This document shows, one piece after another, positions 37,075-45,692 of a stretch of DNA of 64,000 nucleotides. Source of the DNA: Rhizobium sp. G21 (GTDB lineage: Bacteria > Pseudomonadota > Alphaproteobacteria > Rhizobiales > Rhizobiaceae). The notes under the pieces are model-generated. The model searched no databases. It saw nothing but the letters and a program-made list of their open reading frames with translations, and had not been told where the DNA came from. The stretch lies in assembly GCF_014158035.1 (NCBI RefSeq), contig NZ_JACFXW010000001.1, positions 3,326,001-3,390,000 on the forward strand. Direction: 5' to 3'. A program made the position numbers and the translations under genes. Numbering within the stretch: position 1 is the stretch's first letter; every line of letters starts with the position of its first letter.

Positions 37075-37353
37075 ATGGCGTCCGACAAGAACAAGCCGCC
37101 CTTCTATCTGATCGACACGACGTCGGAATTCTACCGTCCCGCCGTCAGACGTTATGCGATCTGCGCATCCGTCGCCGTGTGGGCAGGGCTGGAAATCTAT
37201 GCGTGGCAGCCCTTCTGGATGGTCATCGCCGTCGCGCTGGCGGCCTATTGCATCTATACGCTGATCATCGGCTACAAGCCTCCGGAAAAAACCGCGCCGG
37301 TCGCGGCCGTCGATGACGGCGATAGCGGCTCGGACGGCGACGGGTCGGACTGA
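37075..37353 (+). CDS. Small membrane protein
   Basis: A 92-aa protein with a conserved-looking N-terminus (PFYLIDTTSEFYRPAVRRYAI), two membrane helices (ICASVAVWAGLEIYAW; FWMVIAVALAAYCIYTLII) and an acidic Asp/Ser/Gly tail. GAGGCAGCC precedes the ATG. Function unknown. The 274 bases upstream hold no gene I can support. It converges with the J-domain-like gene, ten bases away. Confidence 0.7.
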   Translation: MASDKNKPPFYLIDTTSEFYRPAVRRYAICASVAVWAGLEIYAWQPFWMVIAVALAAYCIYTLIIGYKPPEKTAPVAAVDDGDSGSDGDGSD

Positions 37354-37362
37354 TACCGACGG

Positions 37363-37805
37363 TCATCCGAGGCGGGCGAGCGCCGCATCGATCAACTGGT
37401 TGGCGATCATCATGCGCCGCGTCGCGGCGTCGCGATAGTCGGCCCCGACGCGATCTGGGTGATTGGCGAGCGCGAACTCCCGCCGCCTTTCGCGGATCTC
37501 CGCCGGCCCCGGCATTGATCGAGGGCGAGATCCTCGCTGATCTCCGCATCCGAAAGGCGTGTGAGCCAGACTGGCGGCGCATCGAGCTTCGGCGGCGGCG
37601 CATAGCCGTCGAACAGGTCGGCCCAATCGAGCCTGGCGTCACTGAGCGCCGCAGAGTCTTCCGCCTCTTCGGCCAGGCCGACGAACGAAATCCTCAACCC
37701 GCGCGGCGGTGTATAGGCCGCGCCGATCTCCTCGGCGGCCTCTTCCTCGCGATCCAATCCTTCGAGCACCGTCTCGAAGAGGCTGTGTCCAAAAACCGGC
37801 ATCAC
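37363..37805 (-). CDS. J-domain-like protein, frame broken near 37507-37516
   Basis: About 148 aa after repair. The N-terminal half (MMPVFGHSLFETVLEGLDREEE) is acidic and unassigned. After LTRLSDAEISEDLALD the frame slips, and the next frame continues AEIRERRREFALANHPDRVG, containing the HPD tripeptide that activates Hsp70. RRMMIANQLIDAALARL is the last helix. The HPD loop and flanking helices fit a divergent J domain, so it may be a DnaK co-chaperone. The broken run is GGCCCCGGC. Confidence 0.68.
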
Positions 37806-37860
37806 GTCTCCTGTCGAACCTGTTCTGCCCCGGCTGGATGGATCGAGGCTGGCGCGGGGG

Positions 37861-38892
37861 TCACAGCGGTTCGATATCCGCCACCCGGTTGCGCTCGCAT
37901 TCGTCGAGGATCACGTCATGCAGCATCTTGGCCGAGGGCGGCAGCGCCCGGCCGCGGGCGGTGATCAGGCTGTAGGGCTTGAGATTGATATCGAAATCTG
38001 TCTCCACGATGGCGATCCGGCCCATGCGGTTGCCGCTGCCCGCGATGAAGCGGGCCACGTCCTCTGCGATCGGGGCGATGGCGTCGGTCTCGGCGATCAG
38101 CGCCATGGTGAGCGTTACCGAAGGTGTGCTGACGACATTGGAGGGCAGCGGCAGGCCGCGCTCGATGAACATCACTTCCAGCGTCCGCCGGAGCAGCGAG
38201 CCCGGCGGCTGGAAAACCCATTCGAGTTCGCTGAGTTCGGCCAGGCTCGCAGGCGCGGTCTCAAGCACCGGATGGCCGGCGCGAGCGACGATGCAGGCTT
38301 TCTCGAGGCCGAGCGGCCGGGCGTCGAACTGGCGCGGGCTCATATCATCGGGCATCCGGCCCATGATGAAATCGTAGCGGGCGGACATCAGGTCGCGGGC
38401 CAGCGCATTGCTTGTGTCCTGCTGGATGTTGATCTGGATGGAGGGATAGAGCGCCCGGACGCGGTTGATGGCCGGCACGGCGAGGCTGATGGCCGGCGCG
38501 GTCACCGAGCCGATATTCACCGATCCGCCATAGCCGGTCTTGAGTTCGGTGATCTCGCGATCGGCCTCGCGGATTTCGAGCAGGATGGCGCGGGCCCGGC
38601 GCGCCATGGCCTCGCCGAAGCGGGTCATCACCATGCCCTTGGCGACGCGATCGCACAAAGGGGCTTTGAGAATCGATTCGATTTCGTGCAACATGCGGGA
38701 AGCCGCAGGCTGGGATATCATCAGCGCCTCGGCCGCCGCGCTGACCTGGCCGTGATCGGAGAGCGCGGAGATCAGTCTCAGGTGGTTGAGCTTCAGGCCG
38801 CTTTTGATGAGAGAATCGCTCTCTTTTTCAGCTTGATAGCGGTTTTTGAACGCTTCCGGGGCGGGCGCCTTGAAATTTCCACTATCGCTCAT
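37861..38892 (-). CDS. gbpR: LysR-family regulator GbpR
   Basis: A 343-aa LysR regulator divergently transcribed from chvE, the arrangement of Agrobacterium GbpR, which controls the chvE-ggu sugar genes. The helix-turn-helix is at about 35-60 (HLRLISALSDHGQVSAAAEALMISQPAASRML). The effector domain starts near 115 (SVNIGSVTAPAISLAVPAI). A 35-residue N-terminal extension precedes the HTH. Identification relies on both sequence and context. A palindrome in the shared intergenic region is a likely operator. Confidence 0.85.
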   Translation of the reverse strand: MSDSGNFKAPAPEAFKNRYQAEKESDSLIKSGLKLNHLRLISALSDHGQVSAAAEALMISQPAASRMLHEIESILKAPLCDRVAKGMVMTRFGEAMARRARAILLEIREADREITELKTGYGGSVNIGSVTAPAISLAVPAINRVRALYPSIQINIQQDTSNALARDLMSARYDFIMGRMPDDMSPRQFDARPLGLEKACIVARAGHPVLETAPASLAELSELEWVFQPPGSLLRRTLEVMFIERGLPLPSNVVSTPSVTLTMALIAETDAIAPIAEDVARFIAGSGNRMGRIAIVETDFDINLKPYSLITARGRALPPSAKMLHDVILDECERNRVADIEPL

Positions 38893-38931
38893 CCGACGTT
38901 TCCGATTGAAAAGTATGACTTTTTGTCAACT

Positions 38932-38947
38932 ATATCACTTTTGATAT
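38932..38947. promoter_or_regulatory. Palindrome in the gbpR-chvE interval
   Basis: ATATCA-CTTT-TGATAT: six-base perfect arms, 40 bases before gbpR. It fits the T-N11-A logic of LysR boxes. A second TATCAC occurs at 38955-38960, and a TTGACA -35-like box lies at 38969-38974 on the chvE side. Confidence 0.45.
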
Positions 38948-39155
38948 GAGGCGCTATCACTATTCTATTTGACAGTTATATCGATTTAAGAGCAGTTTGC
39001 GCTCGAACGCAGGGGAGGGGAGTTGGAGGAGCGCCTCGGTCCGCTCCTTCCGTGATCGGTCGCGGAAGGCACGCCAGGGTGTTTGCCTATACCTCCCAGT
39101 GTTTCGCCGACAGCCGGCTTTGTTGGCTGTTTCATGAACCAGGGAGAGAACCTTT

Positions 39156-40220
39156 ATGAAACTCATTACTTCGCTGCTCGCCGCAGCCGCCATGTCTGTC
39201 GCGACCTTCGTCGCCCCGGCATTCGCCGACAAGGGCGTGGTTGGCATTTCCATGCCGACGAAGACGTCCACCCGTTGGATCTCCGACGGCGAGACCATGG
39301 AGAAGCTGTTCAAGGAAGCCGGCTACACCCCGGACCTGCAGTTCGCCGACGACGACATTCCGAACCAGCTGTCGCAGATCGAAAACATGGTCACCAAGGG
39401 CGCGAAAGTGCTCGTGATCGGCGCCATCGACGGCACCACGCTGTCCGACATCCTGCAGAAGGCCCATGACGCCGGCGTCAAGGTCATCGCTTACGATCGC
39501 CTCATCCGCGATTCCGGCAATGTCGACTACTACGCCACCTTCGACAACTTCCAGGTCGGCGTTCTCCAGGCGACCTCGCTGGTCGAAGGCCTGAAGCTCG
39601 ACGGCGCGACCGCTCCGAAGAATGTCGAACTGTTCGGCGGTTCGCCCGACGACAACAACGCCTTCTTCTTCTATGACGGCGCCATGTCGGTTCTGCAGCC
39701 GCTGATCGATTCCGGCAAGATCGTCGTCAAGTCCGGCCAGATGGGCATGGACCAGGTCGGCACGCTGCGTTGGGACGGCGCCGTCGCCCAGGCTCGCATG
39801 GAAAACCTGCTGTCCTCGACCTACACCGACGCCAAGGTCGACGGCGTTCTGTCGCCATATGACGGCCTCTCCATCGGCATCATCTCCGCTCTGAAGGGCG
39901 TGGGCTACGGCTCCGGCGACATGCCGATGCCGATCGTGACCGGTCAGGACGCCGAACTGCCGTCTGTGAAGTCCATTCTGGCCAACGAGCAGTATTCGAC
40001 TGTGTTCAAGGATACCCGCGAACTCGCCAAGGTTGCTGTCGGCATGGTCGACGCCATCATGTCGGGCAAGGAGCCTGAGGTCAACGACACCAAGACCTAC
40101 GACAACGGCGTCAAGGTCGTTCCGTCCTACCTCCTGAAGCCGGTCGCGGTCGACAAGACCAACGCCAAGGACGTCCTCGTCGGCGCCGGCTACTACACCG
40201 AAGACCAGATCAACAACTGA
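39156..40220 (+). CDS. chvE: Multiple-monosaccharide ABC transporter binding protein ChvE
   Basis: A 354-aa periplasmic binding protein with a signal peptide (about 24 residues, ending PAFA). The N-domain sequence [22 protein letters not shown] and [23 protein letters not shown] match ChvE. In Agrobacterium ChvE binds glucose, galactose, arabinose and xylose and also signals virulence induction through VirA; here only sugar uptake can be inferred. First gene of the operon running to 47432. A hairpin follows the stop. Confidence 0.92.
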   Translation: MKLITSLLAAAAMSVATFVAPAFADKGVVGISMPTKTSTRWISDGETMEKLFKEAGYTPDLQFADDDIPNQLSQIENMVTKGAKVLVIGAIDGTTLSDILQKAHDAGVKVIAYDRLIRDSGNVDYYATFDNFQVGVLQATSLVEGLKLDGATAPKNVELFGGSPDDNNAFFFYDGAMSVLQPLIDSGKIVVKSGQMGMDQVGTLRWDGAVAQARMENLLSSTYTDAKVDGVLSPYDGLSIGIISALKGVGYGSGDMPMPIVTGQDAELPSVKSILANEQYSTVFKDTRELAKVAVGMVDAIMSGKEPEVNDTKTYDNGVKVVPSYLLKPVAVDKTNAKDVLVGAGYYTEDQINN

Positions 40221-40241
40221 TCCCGCGTCTGACGGTATTTG

Positions 40242-40267
40242 GGGTCCGCAGCTCTTGCGGACCCTTT
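40242..40267 (+). terminator. Intercistronic hairpin after chvE
   Basis: An 8-bp perfect stem (GGGTCCGC / GCGGACCC, 7-base loop) followed by TTTCTC. Partial termination or 3' protection here would give more binding protein than transporter. Confidence 0.6.
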
Positions 40268-40342
40268 CTCACATAGTATGGGACCCCTGAATGTCGCCCG
40301 GCCCGGCGCATCTCGCGTCTGTCTGGTGCTGGAAAAAGCAAC

Positions 40343-41878
40343 ATGGATAAAATCATTCTGGAAATGCGGGGCATCACCAAGACGTTTCCGGGCGTGAAAG
40401 CCCTGAACGACGTGAGCTTCAAGGTCCGCCAAGGCGAGATCCACGCGCTGGTTGGGGAGAACGGCGCTGGCAAGTCGACCCTTATGAAAGTGCTGAGCGG
40501 CGTCTATCCCGCAGGCACGTTCGACGGCGAAATTCTGTTCGATGGAGAGGCGCGCCGCTTCGGCAAGATCTCCGACAGCGAACATCTCGGCATCATCATC
40601 ATTCACCAGGAACTGGCGCTCGTGCCGCTTCTGTCGATCGCGGAAAACATTTTCCTCGGCAACGAGATCGCCGAAAAGGGCGTGATCAACTGGCAGCAGA
40701 CGTTTGCGCGCACCCAGGACCTGCTCGACAAGGTCGGTCTCAAGGAATCGCCCAGCACGCTGATCAACGATATCGGCGTCGGCAAGCAGCAGCTCGTGGA
40801 AATCGCCAAGGCGCTGTCCAAGAAGGTGCGGTTGCTGATCCTCGACGAGCCCACCGCTTCGCTCAACGAAAAGGATTCCGACGCGCTGCTCGAACTCCTC
40901 ATGGAGTTCCGCCGTCAGGGGATGACCTCGATCATCATTTCCCACAAGCTCAACGAGATCCGCAAGGTCGCTGACCAGATCACCATTCTGCGCGATGGCG
41001 GAACCGTGGGCACGCTCGATTGTCACAAGGAAGACATCAGCGAGGATACGATCATCAAGGGCATGGTCGGCCGCGACATGGAGGATCGCTATCCTCCGCG
41101 CGACGTGCCGATCGGCGAGACGATCCTCGAGGTCAAGAACTGGAACGTCTATCACCAGAACCATCGCGACCGTAAATTCCTGCACGACGTCAATTTCAAC
41201 GTCCGCGCCGGCGAAGTCGTCGGCATCGCCGGATTGATGGGCGCGGGGCGCACGGAAACGGCGATGAGCCTGTTCGGCCGTTCCTGGGGCCACAAGATCA
41301 CCGGCGACGTGCTGATGCACGGCAAGGCGGTGGATGTGACAACCATTCCCAAGGCCATCGACGCCGGCCTCGCTTACGTGACCGAAGACCGCAAGCATCT
41401 CGGGCTCGTGCTGATCAACAACATCAAGGAAAACACCACGCTGGCCAATCTCGACGGCGTATCCTCGATGGGCGTGATCGACGACCGGCAGGAATCGAAG
41501 ATCGCCACGGATTATCGCAGCAAGCTGCGCATCCGCTCGCATTCGATCTATCAGGAAACCGTCAACCTGTCGGGCGGCAACCAGCAGAAGGTCGTGCTGT
41601 CGAAATGGCTGTTCACCAATCCTGAAGTGCTGATCCTCGACGAGCCGACCCGCGGCATCGATGTCGGCGCGAAATACGAAATCTACTCCATCATCAATCA
41701 ACTGGCGGCCGAGGGCAAAGGCATTCTGATGATCTCGTCGGAAATGCCCGAACTGCTCGGCACCTGCGACCGCATCTACGTCATGAACGAAGGACGCATC
41801 GTCGCCGAGCTTTCCAAGGCGGAAGCAAGCCAGGAATCCATCATGCGCGCGATCATGCGCTCCGGGGAGAAACACTAA
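40343..41878 (+). CDS. gguA: Sugar ABC transporter ATPase GguA
   Basis: A 511-aa ATPase with two fused ABC domains. Domain 1: Walker [10 protein letters not shown], degenerate signature ([16 protein letters not shown]), Walker [12 protein letters not shown]. Domain 2 (about 260-505): the Walker A equivalent is LMGAGRTE, the normal signature LSGGNQQKV, Walker [13 protein letters not shown]. This arrangement is typical of CUT2 monosaccharide importers. The stop overlaps the gguB start (TAATG). Confidence 0.93.
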   Translation: MDKIILEMRGITKTFPGVKALNDVSFKVRQGEIHALVGENGAGKSTLMKVLSGVYPAGTFDGEILFDGEARRFGKISDSEHLGIIIIHQELALVPLLSIAENIFLGNEIAEKGVINWQQTFARTQDLLDKVGLKESPSTLINDIGVGKQQLVEIAKALSKKVRLLILDEPTASLNEKDSDALLELLMEFRRQGMTSIIISHKLNEIRKVADQITILRDGGTVGTLDCHKEDISEDTIIKGMVGRDMEDRYPPRDVPIGETILEVKNWNVYHQNHRDRKFLHDVNFNVRAGEVVGIAGLMGAGRTETAMSLFGRSWGHKITGDVLMHGKAVDVTTIPKAIDAGLAYVTEDRKHLGLVLINNIKENTTLANLDGVSSMGVIDDRQESKIATDYRSKLRIRSHSIYQETVNLSGGNQQKVVLSKWLFTNPEVLILDEPTRGIDVGAKYEIYSIINQLAAEGKGILMISSEMPELLGTCDRIYVMNEGRIVAELSKAEASQESIMRAIMRSGEKH

Positions 41879-43098
41879 TGGTCTCGGAAAACAACACGAC
41901 CACCGCATCCAACGAGGTGTCCTTCGGCGCCTATTTCCGCAAGAACATTCGCGAATACGGGCTTCTGATCGCGCTCGTCGTCATCATGCTGTTCTTTCAG
42001 GTCATCACCGGCGGCGTGCTGTTCCGCCCGGTCAACCTGACCAATCTCGTGCTGCAGAATTCGTTCATCGTCATCATGGCGCTGGGCATGCTGCTGATCA
42101 TCGTCGCCGGCCATATCGACCTCTCGGTCGGCTCCATCGTCGCCTTCATCGGCGGCATATCCGCCATCATGCTGGTGAAGTGGCAGTTGAGCCCAATCAT
42201 CGTGGTGCCGCTCTGCCTCATCATCGGCGGTCTCGTCGGCGCCGCCCAGGGCTACTGGGTCGCCTACCAGAAGATCCCGGCCTTCATCGTCACGCTGGCC
42301 GGCATGCTGGTGTTCCGCGGCCTGACCTATCTCGTGCTGCAGAACCGTCCCCTCGGCCCGTTCCCGAAGGATTTCCAGGTTCTCTCCACCGGCTTCATGC
42401 CTGATTTCTTCGGCTTCCTGGTCTCCGACCCCTCGACCAGCCTGATCAAGAACTGGTTCGCGCTGATCGTCGTCCTGGCCGCCGTCGCCTTCATGATCTA
42501 TAGCGGCTTCCGAACCCGTTCGGTCAATGAGCAGCATGGCTCGCAAAACGAACCCTTCACCTTCTTCCTGGTGCAGATGGGCGTCACCGCGATCGTCGCC
42601 GTCTATCTCGGCTTCCAGCTGTCCACCTACAAGGGTCTGCCGAACGTGCTCGTCGTCATGGCGGTGCTGATCGGCCTCTATATGTTCGTGACCACGCGCT
42701 CGACCATCGGCCGCCGCATCTACGCCATGGGCGGCAACGAGAAGGCGGCCAAGCTCTCCGGCATCAACACCGAGCGGCTGACCTTCCTGACCTTCGTCAA
42801 TATGGGCGCGCTCGCCGGTCTCGCCGGCATGATCATCGCCGCCCGCCTGAACTCGGCCACCCCGAAGGCCGGCGTCGGCATCGAGCTCGACGTCATCGCG
42901 GCCTGCTTCATCGGCGGCGCCTCGGCCTCCGGCGGCGTCGGCAAGATCACCGGAGCCGTGGTCGGCGCCTTCATCATGGGCGTGCTCAACAACGGCATGT
43001 CGATCATGGGCCTGTCGATTGATTACCAGCAGCTCGTCAAGGGCCTGGTGCTGCTCGCGGCCGTCTATTTCGACGTCTACAACAAGCGCAAGGGCTGA
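41878..43098 (+). CDS. gguB: Sugar ABC transporter permease GguB
   Basis: A 406-aa CUT2-family permease with about ten or more helices. LLIIVAGHIDLSVGSIVAFIGG is the signature of monosaccharide permeases, followed by GAAQGYWVAYQKIPAFIVTLAGM and the C-terminal GGVGKITGAVVGAFIMGVLNNGMSI. It pairs with gguA, with which it overlaps by one base. Confidence 0.93.
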   Translation: MVSENNTTTASNEVSFGAYFRKNIREYGLLIALVVIMLFFQVITGGVLFRPVNLTNLVLQNSFIVIMALGMLLIIVAGHIDLSVGSIVAFIGGISAIMLVKWQLSPIIVVPLCLIIGGLVGAAQGYWVAYQKIPAFIVTLAGMLVFRGLTYLVLQNRPLGPFPKDFQVLSTGFMPDFFGFLVSDPSTSLIKNWFALIVVLAAVAFMIYSGFRTRSVNEQHGSQNEPFTFFLVQMGVTAIVAVYLGFQLSTYKGLPNVLVVMAVLIGLYMFVTTRSTIGRRIYAMGGNEKAAKLSGINTERLTFLTFVNMGALAGLAGMIIAARLNSATPKAGVGIELDVIAACFIGGASASGGVGKITGAVVGAFIMGVLNNGMSIMGLSIDYQQLVKGLVLLAAVYFDVYNKRKG

Positions 43099-43183
43099 GC
43101 CCTTCGCCGATTTCCCGCCCGGACGGTCTTTATGCCCCGGGCGGGCCACCCCATATGAGATATGCTTGCGAAAGGAATAAATC

Positions 43184-44179
43184 GTGCTGATTTCGCAGAT
43201 CAAGACTGAAGCTGGCGACATGGCTGTGGTCGCCCGCGAACTGGGCGGCGAAGCCCGCATCGTCAAGGGCGCCGAAAGCGTCTATCGGCTCGCGATGCAG
43301 GCGGCGTCCGAGGGCAAGTCGTTGAAGGACGTGGTTCTTTCTTTCGGTTTTGCTAATGTTATCGATCTCATTCAGGTCCGCGACGAGAAGCGCTTCCTGC
43401 CGCCGATCACCCATTCCGATCCGGCGCACCTGCATCTGACCGGCACGGGCCTGACGCATCTCGGCTCGGCCGCCACTCGCGACGCCATGCACAAGAAGAC
43501 GTCCGAGGCCGCCGAGGAAACCCTGACGGACTCGATGAAGATGTTCAAGATGGGCCTCGAAGGCGGCAAGCCGAAGGCGGGAGAAAAGGGCGTGCAGCCG
43601 GAATGGTTCTACAAGGGCAATGGCACCCAGGCCGTGTCTCCCGAACAGCCGCTGACCTCGCCCTCTTTCGCGCTGGATGGCGGCGAAGAGCCCGAAATGG
43701 CCGGCATCTATGTGATCGGCGAGGATGGAACGCCGTTCCGCGTCGGCTTCGCTGTCTCCAACGAGTTTTCCGATCACGTCACCGAACGGATCAACTATCT
43801 CTACCTCGCCCATTCCAAGCTGCGCCAGGCGAGCTTCGGTCCGGAAATCCGCATCGGCGCGCCGCCGGAAGACATTCGCGGCACGTCGCGCATCCGCCGC
43901 GGCGATCAGGTGATTTTCGAGAAGCCCTTCCTGTCGGGCGAAGCGAACATGTCCCACACTTTCGCCAATCTCGAATATCACCATTTCAAATATGAGCTGT
44001 TCCGTCAGCCGGGCGAAGTGCATGTGCATATGTTCGGCACCGCCACGCTGTCCTTCGCCGAAGGCGTCAAGCCCGAGCCGGGCGACGTGTTCGAGATCGA
44101 AGCCCCGGATTTCGGCCTGGCGCTGCGCAACCCGCTGAAGACTGCGGACGAACAGCCCGTTTCCGTCCGCATTCTGTAA
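43184..44179 (+). CDS. gguC: GguC, AraD1-type FAH-fold sugar-acid enzyme
   Basis: A 331-aa protein of the GguC/AraD1 group, related to fumarylacetoacetate hydrolase-fold dehydratases such as XylX. It contains PEWFYKGNGTQAVSP and IRIGAPPEDIRGTSRIRRG. In the oxidative pentose pathway the enzyme at this step dehydrates 2-keto-3-deoxy-pentonate to alpha-ketoglutarate semialdehyde; the assignment here is by operon context. GTG start at 43184 with GAAAGGAATAAATC upstream. The next gene would take up the semialdehyde. Confidence 0.8.
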   Translation: MLISQIKTEAGDMAVVARELGGEARIVKGAESVYRLAMQAASEGKSLKDVVLSFGFANVIDLIQVRDEKRFLPPITHSDPAHLHLTGTGLTHLGSAATRDAMHKKTSEAAEETLTDSMKMFKMGLEGGKPKAGEKGVQPEWFYKGNGTQAVSPEQPLTSPSFALDGGEEPEMAGIYVIGEDGTPFRVGFAVSNEFSDHVTERINYLYLAHSKLRQASFGPEIRIGAPPEDIRGTSRIRRGDQVIFEKPFLSGEANMSHTFANLEYHHFKYELFRQPGEVHVHMFGTATLSFAEGVKPEPGDVFEIEAPDFGLALRNPLKTADEQPVSVRIL

Positions 44180-44230
44180 TTGAAGGAGCCGTCGGCCCGT
44201 TGGGCTGCGCTCGAAAAGGAGACTATCGTC

Positions 44231-45664
44231 ATGACATTGCACCAGAACCTGATCGCTGGCGAATGGGTCGGCGCCGAAGCCGTCGAGAATATCAACCCGT
44301 CCAACACCAATGAAGTGGTCGGTCACTATGCGTCGGGCAGCGCCGCCGACATGCAGGCCGCCATCGAAGCCGCCAAGGCGGCGTTTCCGGAATGGTCGCG
44401 CTCCGGCATCATGCAGCGCCACGCCATCCTGCGTAAAACTTCCGACGAGATCCTCGCCCGCAAGGACGAACTGGGCGCATTGCTCGCCCGGGAGGAAGGC
44501 AAAACGCTGCCGGAAGCCATTGGCGAAGTCATGCGCGCCGCGCAGATTTTCGACTTCTTCGCCGGCGAAGCGCTGCGGCTGACCGGTGAATCCGTGCCGT
44601 CGGTGCGCCCGAACATCGGCGTCGAAATGACCCGCGATCCGCTCGGCGTCATCGGCATCATCACGCCCTGGAACTTCCCGATCGCCATTCCGGCCTGGAA
44701 GATCGCGCCGGCGCTCTGCTACGGCAATACGGTGGTGTTCAAGCCTGCCGAACTGGTCCCGGGCTGCGCCTGGGCGATCGTCGATATCTTGCATCGCGCC
44801 GGCCTGCCCAAGGGCGTGCTCAACCTGGTGATGGGCAAGGGTTCCGTGATCGGCCAGGTCATGCTGGACAGCCCGCTGCTGTCGGGCCTGACCTTTACCG
44901 GCTCCACCGGCACCGGCAAGCGCGTGGCGCTCGCCTCGATCGAGCATAACCGCAAGTTCCAGCTGGAAATGGGCGGCAAGAATCCCTTCGTCGTGCTCGA
45001 CGACGCCGATCTCAACGTCGCCGTCGAAGCGGCCGCCAATTCGGGCTTCTTCTCCACCGGCCAGCGTTGCACGGCGTCCTCGCGCATCATCGTGACGGAA
45101 GGCATCCACGACAAGTTCGTCGCCACCCTCACCGAACGTCTGAAGACGCTCGTGGTCGACGACGCCATGAAGACCGGCACCCATATCGGTCCGGTGGTCG
45201 ACGCCCGCCAGCTCAAGACCGACACCGACTATATCGCCATCGGCCGGCAGGAAGGCGCCAATCTCGCATTCGGAGGCGATGTCATCGAACGCGAAAACCC
45301 GGGCTTCTACCTGCAGCCAACGCTGTTCACCGAAGCCACCAACGACATGCGCATCTCGCGCGAGGAAATCTTCGGACCGGTCGCGGCCGTCATCCGCGTC
45401 AAGGATTACGAAGAGGCGCTGCATGTCGCCAACGATACGATCTTTGGCCTGTCGTCGGGCATCGCCACCACCAGCCTCAAGCATGCGACGCATTTCAAGC
45501 GCAATGCCGAAGCCGGCATGGTGATGGTCAACCTGCCGACCGCCGGCGTCGATTTCCACGTGCCGTTCGGCGGTCGCAAATCTTCGTCTTTCGGCAGCCG
45601 CGAACAGGGCAAATACGCCGCCGAATTCTTCACCTCCGTCAAGACCGCCTACACATTGGCTTGA
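44231..45664 (+). CDS. Aldehyde dehydrogenase, likely alpha-ketoglutarate semialdehyde dehydrogenase
   Basis: A 477-aa NAD(P)-dependent dehydrogenase. Motifs: ITPWNFPIAIP, NTVVFKPAEL, FTGSTGTGKRVA (cofactor site), LEMGGKNPFVVLDDADL with catalytic Glu, and STGQRCTASSR with catalytic Cys. Between GguC and an arabinonate dehydratase, the expected reaction is oxidation of alpha-ketoglutarate semialdehyde to alpha-ketoglutarate. AAAAGGAGACTATCGTC precedes the ATG. Succinate-semialdehyde dehydrogenase activity is the main alternative. Confidence 0.88.
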   Translation: MTLHQNLIAGEWVGAEAVENINPSNTNEVVGHYASGSAADMQAAIEAAKAAFPEWSRSGIMQRHAILRKTSDEILARKDELGALLAREEGKTLPEAIGEVMRAAQIFDFFAGEALRLTGESVPSVRPNIGVEMTRDPLGVIGIITPWNFPIAIPAWKIAPALCYGNTVVFKPAELVPGCAWAIVDILHRAGLPKGVLNLVMGKGSVIGQVMLDSPLLSGLTFTGSTGTGKRVALASIEHNRKFQLEMGGKNPFVVLDDADLNVAVEAAANSGFFSTGQRCTASSRIIVTEGIHDKFVATLTERLKTLVVDDAMKTGTHIGPVVDARQLKTDTDYIAIGRQEGANLAFGGDVIERENPGFYLQPTLFTEATNDMRISREEIFGPVAAVIRVKDYEEALHVANDTIFGLSSGIATTSLKHATHFKRNAEAGMVMVNLPTAGVDFHVPFGGRKSSSFGSREQGKYAAEFFTSVKTAYTLA

Positions 45665-45692
45665 GGACCGGTTTTCGGCAAAGGACGAGACG

